Part shown: piece after piece, positions 55,432 to 63,536 of the stretch | Numbering within the stretch: the first letter of the stretch is position 1 | Layout: each line of letters begins with the position of its first letter | Assembly: GCF_018780585.1 (NCBI RefSeq) | Contig: NZ_JADMJL010000008.1 | Span: forward strand, 98,464 to 162,463 | DNA length: 64,000 nucleotides | DNA from: Methyloversatilis discipulorum | Lineage (GTDB): Bacteria; Pseudomonadota; Gammaproteobacteria; Burkholderiales; Rhodocyclaceae | Reading direction: 5' to 3' | Made by a program: the position numbers and the translations under genes | The notes under the pieces: generated by a model | What the model saw: only the letters and a program-made list of their open reading frames with translations | Database searches by the model: none | What the model was told of the DNA's origin: nothing

Positions 55432-55452
55432 GCCGGACGCCGGAGCGTCGGC
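55432..55452 (-). terminator. Possible terminator hairpin after flagellin 1
   Basis: On the minus strand GCCGACGC, TCCG and GCGTCCGGC form a stem with one bulged base, starting ~10 bp after the stop codon of flagellin 1. It has no T-run, so it is weaker than the terminators of the other two flagellin genes. Confidence 0.4.
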
Positions 55453-55462
55453 AGTCGCGGCA

Positions 55463-56296
55463 TTACTGCATCAGCGACATGACGAGCTGGGACATGCTGG
55501 AGCTCTGCTTGAGCATGGAGGTGCCCGCTTGCATGAGCATCTGCTTCGAGGTCATGTTGGCGGTTTCGGACGCGTAGTCTACATCCATGATGCGACCGCG
55601 GGCCTGTTCGGTATTGGTCTTCATGTTGGCCAGGTTGTTATAGACGTGGTCCAGTCGGTTCGACGCGGCGCCGATCTGCGAGCGCAGCGTGCCGACGGCG
55701 GTGATGGTCGTCTCCGCCAGCGTGATCGCGGCGTTGGCGGCGGTCGAAATGTCACCGGCGTTGAGTGCGGTGACCGCGGTGGTCAGCGTCGTGAAGTTGG
55801 CCGAGGTGTCGACCACCATGGTTTCCGCGGCGTCGGCACCGATCTGGAAGGTCACGCCGCCGGCGGTGGCCAGCGTGCCGCCGGTCAGCAGGGCCTGACC
55901 GCCGAACTTGGTATTGGTCATGATGTTGGTCAGTTCCAGGCCCAGCTGGTCGTATTCCGCCTTCATCGCGGTCTTGTCGCTGGCGTTCGAGGCACCGTTC
56001 GACGCTTCGGTCGCCAGGTCCTTCATGCGCAGCACGATGTTGGTGATTTCGGTGAATGCGCCTTCGGCGGTCTGCATCATCGAGATGCCGTTCTGCGTGT
56101 TGCGCTGGGCGACCGCCATGCCGCGCGTCTGAGCACTCAGGCGGGTGGCGATCTGCAGGCCGGCGGCGTCGTCCATCGCGGAATTGACGCGGAAGCCGGT
56201 GCCCAGGCGGGTCATCGAAGTGGACAGAGCTTTCTGGGTGCCGCCGACCGAGTTCTGTGCGGTCAGGGCGGCGGCGTTGGTGTGAAGGCTGAGCAT
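55463..56296 (-). CDS. Flagellin 1
   Basis: A 277-residue flagellin, the filament subunit exported through the type III apparatus. The conserved D0/D1 N-terminus (MLSLHTNAAALTAQNSVGGT, then the STSMTRLGTGFRVNSAMDDA segment) and C-terminus (GAASNRLDHVYNNLANMKTN ... LVMSLMQ) match the two other flagellins here almost exactly. The central ~70 residues differ and include TLATAGGVTFQIGADAAETM. It is small for a flagellin, with essentially no D2/D3 domains. ATG 56296 has GGAGA upstream, and a shared-type promoter lies at 56377-56403. Confidence 0.96.
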   Translation of the reverse strand: MLSLHTNAAALTAQNSVGGTQKALSTSMTRLGTGFRVNSAMDDAAGLQIATRLSAQTRGMAVAQRNTQNGISMMQTAEGAFTEITNIVLRMKDLATEASNGASNASDKTAMKAEYDQLGLELTNIMTNTKFGGQALLTGGTLATAGGVTFQIGADAAETMVVDTSANFTTLTTAVTALNAGDISTAANAAITLAETTITAVGTLRSQIGAASNRLDHVYNNLANMKTNTEQARGRIMDVDYASETANMTSKQMLMQAGTSMLKQSSSMSQLVMSLMQ

Positions 56297-56376
56297 GAAT
56301 GGTCTCCGGGTCGAGGGGCGGGGATCGGCCACCGGTACGGGGCGTGTTCGCCGCCGCGTTGGCCTCATCAGGAAAA

Positions 56377-56403
56377 GGCGACGCGGAAGGAAGCAAACTT
56401 AAA
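56377..56403 (-). promoter_or_regulatory. Flagellin 1 promoter, TTTAAG-N15-GTCGCC
   Basis: On the minus strand TTTAAG (56398-56403), 15 bases, GTCGCC (56377-56382), ~80 bp upstream of the ATG. The same two blocks at the same spacing occur before the other two flagellin genes. It fits the sigma-28 layout (TAAR-N15-GxCG) with an unusual GC-rich -10. Confidence 0.7.
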
Positions 56404-56443
56404 TTGCTGCCGTGTCCGTTTCGCGACACGTCGGTCGCAGGCC

Positions 56444-56479
56444 AAAAAAAAGCCAGCCGCACTGACGGGCGCGGCTGGC
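56444..56479 (-). terminator. Strong terminator after flagellin 2
   Basis: On the minus strand GCCAGCCGC, a 10-nt loop and GCGGCTGGC give a 9-bp stem, followed by eight T residues. It lies between the flagellin 2 stop codon and the flagellin 1 promoter, so the two genes are separate transcription units. Confidence 0.92.
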
Positions 56480-56528
56480 TCAGCCTGCTGCACACGGACC
56501 CCGGAGGGTGCGTGCCGCGGGGGGAGGG

Positions 56529-57389
56529 TTACTGCATCAGCGACATGACGAGCTGAGACATGCTGGAGCTCTGCTTGAGCATCGAGGTGCCGGCCTGCAT
56601 GAGCATCTGCTTGGAGGTCATGTTGGCGGTTTCGGAGGCGTAGTCGACGTCCATGATGCGTCCGCGGGCCTGTTCGGTATTGGTCTTCATGTTGGCCAGG
56701 TTGTTGTAGACATGGTCCAGGCGGTTCGACGCCGCACCGAGGTCGGCGCGCACCGAGCCCACCTCGTTGATGCGCGACTCGAGCTGGCCGATCGCGGCGG
56801 TCGCGTTGGCCGAAGTCAGGATTTCACCGAGCGAGGTGGCGGTGGCGTTGCCGGCGCCGGTGGCGAAGGCAGCGTCCAGGTTGGTCAGCTTGGTCACCAC
56901 GTCCACCGTCATCGTTTCCGCGGCGGCGGCGCCGATCTGGAAGGTGGTGGTGGCCGCGCCCAGCGAGCCCGCGCCCTTGAGCAGCGCCTGACCGCCGAAC
57001 TTGGTATTCGTCATGATGTTGCCGATTTCCGCCGCGAGCTGCTGGTACTCGGCGTTCATCGCGGTCTTGTCGTTGGTATTCGATGCACCGTTGGCGGCCT
57101 CGGTCGCCAGGTCCTTCATGCGCAGCAGGATGTTGGTGACTTCGGTGAAGGCGCCTTCGGCGGTCTGCATCATCGAAATGCCGTTCTGCGTGTTGCGCTG
57201 GGCCACGGCCATGCCGCGGGTCTGCGCGTTGAGGCGGGTGGCGATCTGCAGGCCGGCGGCGTCGTCCATCGCGGAATTGACGCGGAAGCCGGTGCCCAGG
57301 CGGGTCATCGAGGTCGACAGGGCTTTCTGGGTACCGCCCACCGAGTTCTGTGCGGTCAGGGCGGCGGCGTTGGTGTGCAGGCTCAGCAT
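56529..57389 (-). CDS. Flagellin 2
   Basis: A 286-residue flagellin. N-terminal ~120 and C-terminal ~85 residues are nearly identical to flagellins 1 and 3. The variable centre contains LKGAGSLGAATTTFQIGAAA and a longer loop (NLDAAFATGAGNATATSLGE), making it the longest of the three. Separate promoter (57471-57497) and terminator (56444-56479). GGAGA precedes the ATG at 57389. Confidence 0.96.
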   Translation of the reverse strand: MLSLHTNAAALTAQNSVGGTQKALSTSMTRLGTGFRVNSAMDDAAGLQIATRLNAQTRGMAVAQRNTQNGISMMQTAEGAFTEVTNILLRMKDLATEAANGASNTNDKTAMNAEYQQLAAEIGNIMTNTKFGGQALLKGAGSLGAATTTFQIGAAAAETMTVDVVTKLTNLDAAFATGAGNATATSLGEILTSANATAAIGQLESRINEVGSVRADLGAASNRLDHVYNNLANMKTNTEQARGRIMDVDYASETANMTSKQMLMQAGTSMLKQSSSMSQLVMSLMQ

Positions 57390-57470
57390 GGAAGATCTCC
57401 GGATAGGGGGTTCTGGCTTCGGACCACCGGCGCGAGAAGATTCGCGCTTTCGATGTCCTCATCCGGACAG

Positions 57471-57497
57471 GGCGACGCTGGCGCGCCGGACCTTAAA
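57471..57497 (-). promoter_or_regulatory. Flagellin 2 promoter, TTTAAG-N15-GTCGCC
   Basis: On the minus strand TTTAAG (57492-57497), 15 bases, GTCGCC (57471-57476), ~82 bp upstream of the ATG. The TAA inside TTTAAG is also the stop codon of the upstream FliK-like gene. Confidence 0.7.
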
Positions 57498-58458
57498 TCG
57501 GCTGTGTCGTTCTTGCCGCGGGAAGGTGTGAGCCGCCGGACTGCAGCGCCGTCAGCGCGAGCAGCACTTCGGCGGCGACACGGAACAGCGGCAGCGGCAG
57601 GTGCGCGTGCAGTGCCGACGGACGGGTGATGTCGAGCCCCCTCGTGCGCAGTCCGCCGGCGGGCACGCGCAGCAGCCGGCATGACGCGAGCCGGGTGCCG
57701 GCGAGCACCAGGGCCGCCGCCAGCGCGGGCAGAATGTCGCGCACATGGGCGACCGCCCGGTCGCCATCGATGCGGAACTGCAGATGTACGCCGGCGGCAA
57801 TTTGCAGCCGGACCTGCACCATGCCCTCGCCAGGCAGTTCGATCTCGATCAGCAGAACGGCCGACGCGGCAGCGGCGGCAGTGTGCTTCGCATCGTCGTC
57901 GTCGCCGACGAAAAGTCGTGCCTGCTGACCGTCGGTCAGATGCACAGGGAATATCCAGCGCTCGCTGCCGGGCAGCGGGAGCAGGGGCGGGGCGCTGACG
58001 CGGCCCGGTTCGCCGGGCAGCGAGGGCGTACCCGTGGCGGCGCTGTCCGCGCGCGCCAGTTCGGTCGTGATCTGCCGGAACACGCGGGTACGCAGTGCGG
58101 TGGCGAGATCCAGCGCGCCGGGCGCGCGCCAGCGCAGATGGCGCAGCAGCAGCTGGTCCGGCTGCATCGCCGCCGACAGTTCATCGGCCTGCGCCGACGG
58201 CCGGGCGGAAAGACCGGGCGCCTCGGCGTCGACCTGGAGTTCGACCGCGGGCGAGGTGGACAGCACCCGGACCGCGATGCGCTCGCCTGCCACCAGCGGC
58301 CGGCCCAGCAAGGCCAGACCCTGCAGGCGGGAGGCCACCGCGTCGTCCGCGATATCGACGGCCGCGCCGGCGTCCGCCGGCAGCGGCGAAGGCAGACGCT
58401 CGGGAGGGCGCCGCAACGGCAATGTCAGGGCGAGACGCGGAATCCTCTCTATCGTCAT
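57493..58458 (-). CDS. FliK-like hook-length control protein (divergent)
   Basis: A 321-residue protein rich in Ala, Leu and Pro. The N-terminal two thirds are low-complexity. The C-terminal part (~205-300) reads IEIELPGEGMVQVRLQIAAG, VHLQFRIDGDRAVAHVRDIL and ALAAALVLAGTRLASCRLLR. This is the pattern of the FliK C-terminal domain (a VRLxxxxxxLxVxF block, then a helix of the LRxxLPxLRxxLxxxG type) that talks to FlhB. The assignment rests on pattern and context, not on a recognised full-length match. It lies between flagellins 2 and 3 on the same strand; its stop codon overlaps the flagellin 2 promoter. Confidence 0.55.
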   Translation of the reverse strand: MTIERIPRLALTLPLRRPPERLPSPLPADAGAAVDIADDAVASRLQGLALLGRPLVAGERIAVRVLSTSPAVELQVDAEAPGLSARPSAQADELSAAMQPDQLLLRHLRWRAPGALDLATALRTRVFRQITTELARADSAATGTPSLPGEPGRVSAPPLLPLPGSERWIFPVHLTDGQQARLFVGDDDDAKHTAAAAASAVLLIEIELPGEGMVQVRLQIAAGVHLQFRIDGDRAVAHVRDILPALAAALVLAGTRLASCRLLRVPAGGLRTRGLDITRPSALHAHLPLPLFRVAAEVLLALTALQSGGSHLPAARTTQPI

Positions 58459-58481
58459 GGCGAATGCTCCGGATGTGAAAG

Positions 58482-58510
58482 AGCCAACCGTCCGGCGGGC
58501 ACGGTTGGCT
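58482..58510 (-). terminator. Terminator after flagellin 3
   Basis: On the minus strand AGCCAACCGT, a 9-nt loop and ACGGTTGGCT give a perfect 10-bp stem followed by CTTTC. It lies between the flagellin 3 stop and the FliK-like start. Confidence 0.7.
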
Positions 58511-58554
58511 CGTCCTGCGGTGCGCGGCCCGCGGGGCCGCGCGGGCCATCAGCG

Positions 58555-59397
58555 TTACTGCATCAGCGACATGACGAGCTGGGACATGCTGGAGCTTTGC
58601 TTGAGCATCGAGGTGCCGGCCTGCATGAGCATCTGCTTGGAAGTCATGTTGGCGGTTTCGGACGCGTAGTCGACGTCCATGATGCGTCCGCGGGCCTGTT
58701 CGGTATTGGTCTTCATGTTGGCCAGGTTGTTATAGACGTGGTCCAGGCGGTTCGACGCTGCACCAAGCTGGGCGCGCACACCGCCGACGTCGTTGATCCA
58801 GCCTTCGATGTCGCCGATCGCCGTCGCCGCGGTGGCGGCGGTCGTGATGTCGCCCAGCGTGGCGGCCGTGGTCAGATCGGTCACCAGCGCGGCCAGATCG
58901 GTCGATACGTCGACCGACATCGTTTCCGCGGCGGCGGCACCGATCTGGTAGGTGATGGCGCCGGCCTGCAGCGAGCCCGCGCCATTGAGCAGGGCCTGAC
59001 CGCCGAACTTGGTGTTGTTCAGGATGTTGCCCAGTTCGGAACCCAGTTCCTGGTACTCGGCGTCCATCGCCGTCTTGTCGTCGGTGTTCGACGCGCCGTT
59101 GCGGGCTTCGGTCGCCAGATCCTTCATGCGCAGCAGGATGTTGGTGATTTCGGTGAAGGCGCCTTCGGCGGTCTGCATCATCGAAATGCCGTTCTGCGCA
59201 TTGCGCTGGGCCACGGCCATGCCGCGGGTCTGGGCGCTCAGTCGGGTGGCGATCTGCAGACCGGCGGCGTCGTCCATCGCGGAATTGACGCGGAAGCCGG
59301 TGCCCAGGCGGGTCATCGAGGTCGACAGGGCTTTCTGGGTACCGCCCACCGAGTTCTGTGCGGTCAGGGCGGCGGCGTTGGTGTGCAGGCTCAGCAT
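58555..59397 (-). CDS. Flagellin 3
   Basis: A 280-residue flagellin with the same conserved ends as flagellins 1 and 2. The variable centre (LQAGAITYQIGAAAAETMSV, then DLAALVTDLTTAATLGDITT) is distinct. ATG 59397 is preceded by GGAGA, and the promoter with the shared architecture lies at 59461-59487. It is divergent from fliE across a 332-bp regulatory gap. Confidence 0.96.
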   Translation of the reverse strand: MLSLHTNAAALTAQNSVGGTQKALSTSMTRLGTGFRVNSAMDDAAGLQIATRLSAQTRGMAVAQRNAQNGISMMQTAEGAFTEITNILLRMKDLATEARNGASNTDDKTAMDAEYQELGSELGNILNNTKFGGQALLNGAGSLQAGAITYQIGAAAAETMSVDVSTDLAALVTDLTTAATLGDITTAATAATAIGDIEGWINDVGGVRAQLGAASNRLDHVYNNLANMKTNTEQARGRIMDVDYASETANMTSKQMLMQAGTSMLKQSSSMSQLVMSLMQ

Positions 59398-59460
59398 GGA
59401 AGATCTCCTGGTCTATGTCGGCGGGTGCGGATCGGGCGTCATGCGCCCTCCACCCTGACA

Positions 59461-59487
59461 GGCGACCGACACCGACCCGGTCTTAAA
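59461..59487 (-). promoter_or_regulatory. Flagellin 3 promoter, TTTAAG-N15-GTCGCC
   Basis: On the minus strand TTTAAG (59482-59487), 15 bases, GTCGCC (59461-59466), ~65 bp upstream of the ATG. Third instance of the shared flagellin promoter layout. Confidence 0.7.
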
Positions 59488-59617
59488 TCCGCCTCACCCC
59501 TTCGCTGCCGCGTTTGCCGCGCCCTCATGTGAACTTTCTCACGTGAATTCTTCCTTGTGGCATTTAATCGGTTATTAATCAATGGTTTGTGTCGTTCATG
59601 AAGTTTGTATTTACATG

Positions 59618-59644
59618 TAAAGTTCTCGCCCGCGGGGTCGATAC
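59618..59644 (+). promoter_or_regulatory. Sigma-28 promoter of the fliE operon
   Basis: TAAAGTTC (59618-59625), 11 bases, GTCGATAC (59637-59644): 7 of 8 and 6 of 8 matches to TAAAGTTT-N11-GCCGATAA. It lies ~85 bp upstream of the fliE ATG. Having basal-body genes under a sigma-28-type promoter is unusual, since fliE is normally an earlier class. Confidence 0.6.
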
Positions 59645-59729
59645 ATACACGTACGGTTAAGCAGCGCATGCTGTTCCACATAACACCTGCCGGGCATCGC
59701 TGCCGGCAAGACAAACAGGTAATGCGTGT

Positions 59730-60074
59730 ATGGGATACGAATTCGCCAGCGCGATCGGCGCCAGCAAGGCACTGATCGAAGCCGATGCCACGAACATGGT
59801 TGCGAGCGCTGCCATGCCGCTCCAGCCGGCACTCCGGTTCGGCGGTGGCGACGGCGCCGGATTTGCCGGTGCCATGCAGGACGCCGTGCAGCGCGTCGAC
59901 GCGATGCAGCACGACGCTTCGCAGCGGATGGAAGCGGTGGACAGCGGGCAGAGCGACGACCTCGTCGGCGCCATGCTGGCCAGCCAGGAAGCCAGTCTGT
60001 CCTTCTCGATGCTGATGCAGGTGCGCAACAAGGTTGTGGGGGCCGTCGAGGACCTCATCAAGCTGCCCCTCTGA
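59730..60074 (+). CDS. fliE: Flagellar hook-basal body protein FliE
   Basis: A 114-residue protein. The helical C-terminal half (DAVQRVDAMQHDASQRMEAV, then SQEASLSFSMLMQVRNKVVG) is the FliE signature; the first 40 residues are variable. FliE links the MS ring to the rod and is among the first exported subunits. The ATG at 59730 lacks a strong Shine-Dalgarno sequence. First gene of the fliE-F-G-H-I run. Confidence 0.93.
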   Translation: MGYEFASAIGASKALIEADATNMVASAAMPLQPALRFGGGDGAGFAGAMQDAVQRVDAMQHDASQRMEAVDSGQSDDLVGAMLASQEASLSFSMLMQVRNKVVGAVEDLIKLPL

Positions 60075-60095
60075 CTCTGACCCGGAACAGCTCAC

Positions 60096-61817
60096 GTGAT
60101 CGCAACCGTACGCGGCGGCCTGCAACGCCTGCGCGCCGGCTCCGGGGCCATGCCCTCGCTGCCGCCGGCCTTCCTCAAGAGCCTGGTTCCGTTGATGGTG
60201 ATCGCTGTCGCCGTCACCGCGCTCGTCCTCATGTATCTGTGGCAGGACCAGGCCAGCTACAAGCCGGTGTTCGGCGCCCGACAGAAAGTGGCGACGGCCG
60301 ACATGATGTCGGTACTCGATGCCGAAGGGATTCCTTACCGCCTGCACCCGGAGAGCGGGCAGGTGCTGGTGCCGGACGCCCAGCTTGGCCGCGCGCGCAT
60401 GCTGCTCGCCGCCAAGGGCGTGGCCGCGCAACTGCCGGCCGGCCTCGAACTGATGGACCAGAACGATCCGCTGGGCGTCAGTCAGTTCGTGCAGGACGTG
60501 CGCTATCGCCGCGGCCTGGAAGGTGAGCTGGCGCAGAGCATCCTGACGCTGGACGCGGTCGATTCGGTGCGCGTGCATCTGTCCATCGCCCGCTCGACCT
60601 CCTTCGTCGCCACCGACGGTGAGAAGAGCACCGCATCGGTGGTGCTCGGCCTCAAGCCCGGGCGCACGCTGAGCCCCGAGCAGATCGCCGCCATCATCAA
60701 TCTGGTGGCCGGCAGCGTGTCGACGCTGGACCCGCAGCGCGTCAGCCTGGTCGACCAGGCCGGCAACTACCTGTCGGCGCGTGTCGATCTGAGCGACGGC
60801 TTCGAGACGCACGGCGGCAACGAGGCCGCACACCGCTTCCAGAACGAGGCGCGCGGCAATGTGCGCGACCTGCTGTCGCCGGTGCTGGGTGAGCACAACT
60901 ACCGCGTCAGCGTGACCGCCGAGGTCGACAACGACCGCGTCGAGGAAACGCACGAGAAGTACGGCGAGGCGCCGCGCGTCACCAGCGAGGCGACGCGCGA
61001 GGAACAGGACCGCAACCGCGTTGCGCTCGGTGTACCCGGTTCGCTCAGCAACCGCCCGGTCGCCGCACCGGCCGCCCAGGCGCCGGCGCAGCCGGGTGCT
61101 GCCGGTGAACAGGCGCCAGCCGCCGCGGCCGACGCCGCCGGCGCGCGCAAGAACGCCTCGACCCGTCAGTACGCCTACGACCGCAGCATCACGCAGATCA
61201 AGCGCAGCCGCGGCCGGCTGCAGAAGCTCAATGTCGCCGTCGTGCTCAACAACGCGGCCGCGGCCGATCCGGCCAAGGGCTGGAGCGAGGCCGAGATCAG
61301 GAACATCGAACGCATCCTCGCCAATGGCCTGGGCATCAACGCCGAACGCGGCGACCAGCTGGTCGTGTCCTCGCTGAACTTCCCGGCGCAGCCGGAAGCG
61401 CCCGCCTGGTGGGCGCAGCGCGACAACATCGTCGATATGGGGTCGTGGCTGCTGTATGCCGTGGGCGGGCTGCTGGCGCTGCTGTTCGTCGTGCGCCCGC
61501 TGGTGCGCTCGGCGCAGCAGCGCATTGCACCGGCCGCCACGCAGGACGACGACATTCCCGTGCGCGACGCCACGCCGGACGCTGTGCCGCCGGCCGTCGG
61601 CGCGGCGCCCGCTCTGGCGCTGGACGGCGCCGGTGCCGCGGACGGCAGCCCGGTGGTATCGCTGCTCGAAAACTACGACCTGCCGCCGCCGGGCTCCCCG
61701 GTCGACGTGCTGGTCGAACATCTGAAGGTCCTGGCCGGCAAGGAGCCGGAGCGGGTCGCCGAAGTCGTCAAGCAATGGGTGCAGAAGAATGGCCGATCCG
61801 AACAACCCGCTGAGTAA
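60096..61817 (+). CDS. fliF: Flagellar MS-ring protein FliF
   Basis: A 573-residue membrane protein that forms the MS ring. Two membrane segments are present, at ~33-52 (SLVPLMVIAVAVTALVLMYL) and ~450-470. Between them are the ring-building motifs YKPVFGARQKVATADMMSVL, RLHPESGQVLVPDAQLGRAR, the QNDPLGVSQFVQDVRYRRGL region and VRVHLSIARSTSFVATDGEK. A Pro/Ala-rich linker lies at ~325-350. The C-terminal cytoplasmic tail that binds FliG is present. The start is GTG at 60096. The gene overlaps fliG by 29 bp. Confidence 0.95.
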   Translation: MIATVRGGLQRLRAGSGAMPSLPPAFLKSLVPLMVIAVAVTALVLMYLWQDQASYKPVFGARQKVATADMMSVLDAEGIPYRLHPESGQVLVPDAQLGRARMLLAAKGVAAQLPAGLELMDQNDPLGVSQFVQDVRYRRGLEGELAQSILTLDAVDSVRVHLSIARSTSFVATDGEKSTASVVLGLKPGRTLSPEQIAAIINLVAGSVSTLDPQRVSLVDQAGNYLSARVDLSDGFETHGGNEAAHRFQNEARGNVRDLLSPVLGEHNYRVSVTAEVDNDRVEETHEKYGEAPRVTSEATREEQDRNRVALGVPGSLSNRPVAAPAAQAPAQPGAAGEQAPAAAADAAGARKNASTRQYAYDRSITQIKRSRGRLQKLNVAVVLNNAAAADPAKGWSEAEIRNIERILANGLGINAERGDQLVVSSLNFPAQPEAPAWWAQRDNIVDMGSWLLYAVGGLLALLFVVRPLVRSAQQRIAPAATQDDDIPVRDATPDAVPPAVGAAPALALDGAGAADGSPVVSLLENYDLPPPGSPVDVLVEHLKVLAGKEPERVAEVVKQWVQKNGRSEQPAE

Positions 61818-62826
61818 TCCCATCATCCCGTCGGGCAGCAATCTGAGCCCGCTCGAGCAGGCCGCCATCGTGCTGCTGAGCATGGGCGAGGAGCCGGCGG
61901 CCGGCGTGCTGCGCTGTCTGTCGCGCGAGGAACTGCTCGAAGTGACCGGCGTCATGTCGCGCCTGAGCGGCATCAAGGTCGAGAGCGTACGCACCGCGAT
62001 CCAGCGCTTCTTCGACGAGTACCGCGAACAGAGCGGCGTGCATGGCGCCTCGCGCGCCTACCTGAAGCGCTCGCTCGATCTGGCGCTCGGCGGCGAGATC
62101 GCCAGCAGCGTGCTGAACAGTCTCTACGGCGACGCCATCCGCCCGCTGATGGCGCGTCTGCAGTGGGCGTCGCCGAAGTGGCTGGCCGACTTCATCGCCG
62201 ACGAACACGTGCGCATGCAGGCGGTATTCCTCGCCTTCCTGCCGCCGGCGCTGGCCGGCGCCGTGATCGACGCGCTGCCGGTCGACGGGCGCGACCTGCT
62301 GCTGCTGAACGTGGCGCGGCTGAAGGAGATCGACCACGAACTGCTGGTCGAGCTGGAAGAGCTGGTTAACCGCTGCCTCGCCAGCCTGGGTTCGCAGAGC
62401 GCCAGCGTCGAGGGCACGCGTCAGGCTGCGGAAATCCTGAACCGGCTGTCCGGCAACAAGCAGCAGATGGTGGAACAGCTGCGCGCACGCGATCCGCAGG
62501 TGGTGTCCGAGATCGAGATGAGCATGTACGACTTCTACATCCTGTCGCGCCAGTCCGATACGGTGCTGCAGCGCCTGCTCGAAGACGTGCCGCTGGAACA
62601 GTGGGCGATTGCGCTCAAGGGTGCCGAGCCCGAAGTGCGCGACGCCATCATGCAGACCATGCCGCGCCGTCAGGCGCAGAGCTTCGAGGACACGATGCGC
62701 CGCACCGGCCCGGTGCCGCTGAGCCGCATCGAGCAGACGCGCCGCGAAATCATGGCCCAGGTGAAGACGCTGGTCGACGCCGGCGAGATCGAGGTGCAGC
62801 TGTTCGCCGAGGCCGTCGTCGAATGA
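61789..62826 (+). CDS. fliG: Flagellar motor switch protein FliG
   Basis: A 345-residue rotor protein. The N-terminal domain (LSPLEQAAIVLLSMGEEPAA) binds FliF. The middle domain binds FliM. The C-terminal torque-generating helix contains alternating charges (EDVPLEQWAIALKGAEPEVR, then MRRTGPVPLSRIEQTRREIM). It overlaps fliF by 29 bp and fliH by 4 bp. Confidence 0.96.
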   Translation: MADPNNPLSNPIIPSGSNLSPLEQAAIVLLSMGEEPAAGVLRCLSREELLEVTGVMSRLSGIKVESVRTAIQRFFDEYREQSGVHGASRAYLKRSLDLALGGEIASSVLNSLYGDAIRPLMARLQWASPKWLADFIADEHVRMQAVFLAFLPPALAGAVIDALPVDGRDLLLLNVARLKEIDHELLVELEELVNRCLASLGSQSASVEGTRQAAEILNRLSGNKQQMVEQLRARDPQVVSEIEMSMYDFYILSRQSDTVLQRLLEDVPLEQWAIALKGAEPEVRDAIMQTMPRRQAQSFEDTMRRTGPVPLSRIEQTRREIMAQVKTLVDAGEIEVQLFAEAVVE

Positions 62827-63536
62827 GCGGCGTGCGCCCACACCGCTTTCCGCCGCTGGCACAGATTGCCGCCGGCCGCGCTGACGGACAGTCCGCCGCG
62901 CAGTACCAGCAGTCGCTGGCCGACGGATTCCGGCAGGGCATGGACGAGGGCTACCGCGTCGGCCATGAATCCGGCTTCGCCGACGGCCTGGCCGAAGGTC
63001 GCGAAAACGGCCGCCAGGAAGGCCTGCAGGCGGGGCGCGAGGAGGCGATGCGGCAGACGCTGGCGTCGTTCGAACAACTGGCGCGGCCGCTCGACGCCAT
63101 GCTCGAACGGCTGCAAGGCCTGCAGGCGGACTACCAGACCGCACTGCGCAAGGAAGTGGTCGACCTGGTGGCGCGCGTCGCCCGCCAGGTGATCCGCTGT
63201 GAACTGGCGCTGCAGCCGGCGCAGCTGCTGTCGCTGGTCGACGAGACACTGGCGGCGATGCCGCCGACCCGGCAGGGCATCGAGGTGCACCTGAATCCGG
63301 AAGACCTGAAGCGCATATCCGACATCGACGCGCCGCGTGCCGCGCGCTGGCATCTGGTCGCCGATCCGCGTCTGGAACTGGGCGAATGCCTGGTGAAGGC
63401 GGGCGATCACGAAGCCGACGCCGGCTGCGCGCAGCGCTTGGCCGCCTGCGTCGAACAGGTGCGCGCACAGCTGCTTGATGGCGTCGACCCGCCAGCGGCG
63501 GCGATCGAAGCCCCCTTTGCTGCGGAGGCCGCATGA
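62823..63536 (+). CDS. fliH: Flagellar ATPase regulator FliH
   Basis: A 237-residue protein. The glycine-repeat region (FRQGMDEGYRVGHESGFADG, then LAEGRENGRQEGLQAGREEA, ~37-76) is the GxxxG helix dimerisation hallmark of FliH. The C-terminal domain (KEVVDLVARVARQVIRCELA, VHLNPEDLKRISD, ADPRLELGECLVK) binds the FliI N-terminus. ATGA overlaps on both sides. Confidence 0.94.
   Translation: MSGVRPHRFPPLAQIAAGRADGQSAAQYQQSLADGFRQGMDEGYRVGHESGFADGLAEGRENGRQEGLQAGREEAMRQTLASFEQLARPLDAMLERLQGLQADYQTALRKEVVDLVARVARQVIRCELALQPAQLLSLVDETLAAMPPTRQGIEVHLNPEDLKRISDIDAPRAARWHLVADPRLELGECLVKAGDHEADAGCAQRLAACVEQVRAQLLDGVDPPAAAIEAPFAAEAA

Larger units (their letters stand above)
59398..59729. other. Divergent regulatory region between flagellin 3 and fliE
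   Basis: A 332-bp AT-rich gap. It holds the flagellin 3 promoter (59461-59487), a sigma-28 promoter reading towards fliE (59618-59644), one AACCGTACG motif in minus orientation (59650-59658), the palindromes TCACGTGA (~59538) and TTACATGTAA (59611-59620), and an otherwise unexplained AT-rich stretch at 59520-59610. Confidence 0.7.

Noticed and set aside
59611..59620. TTACATGTAA palindrome before fliE as a regulator site
   Set aside because: It overlaps the sigma-28 -35 element and occurs only once, so there is no independent support.
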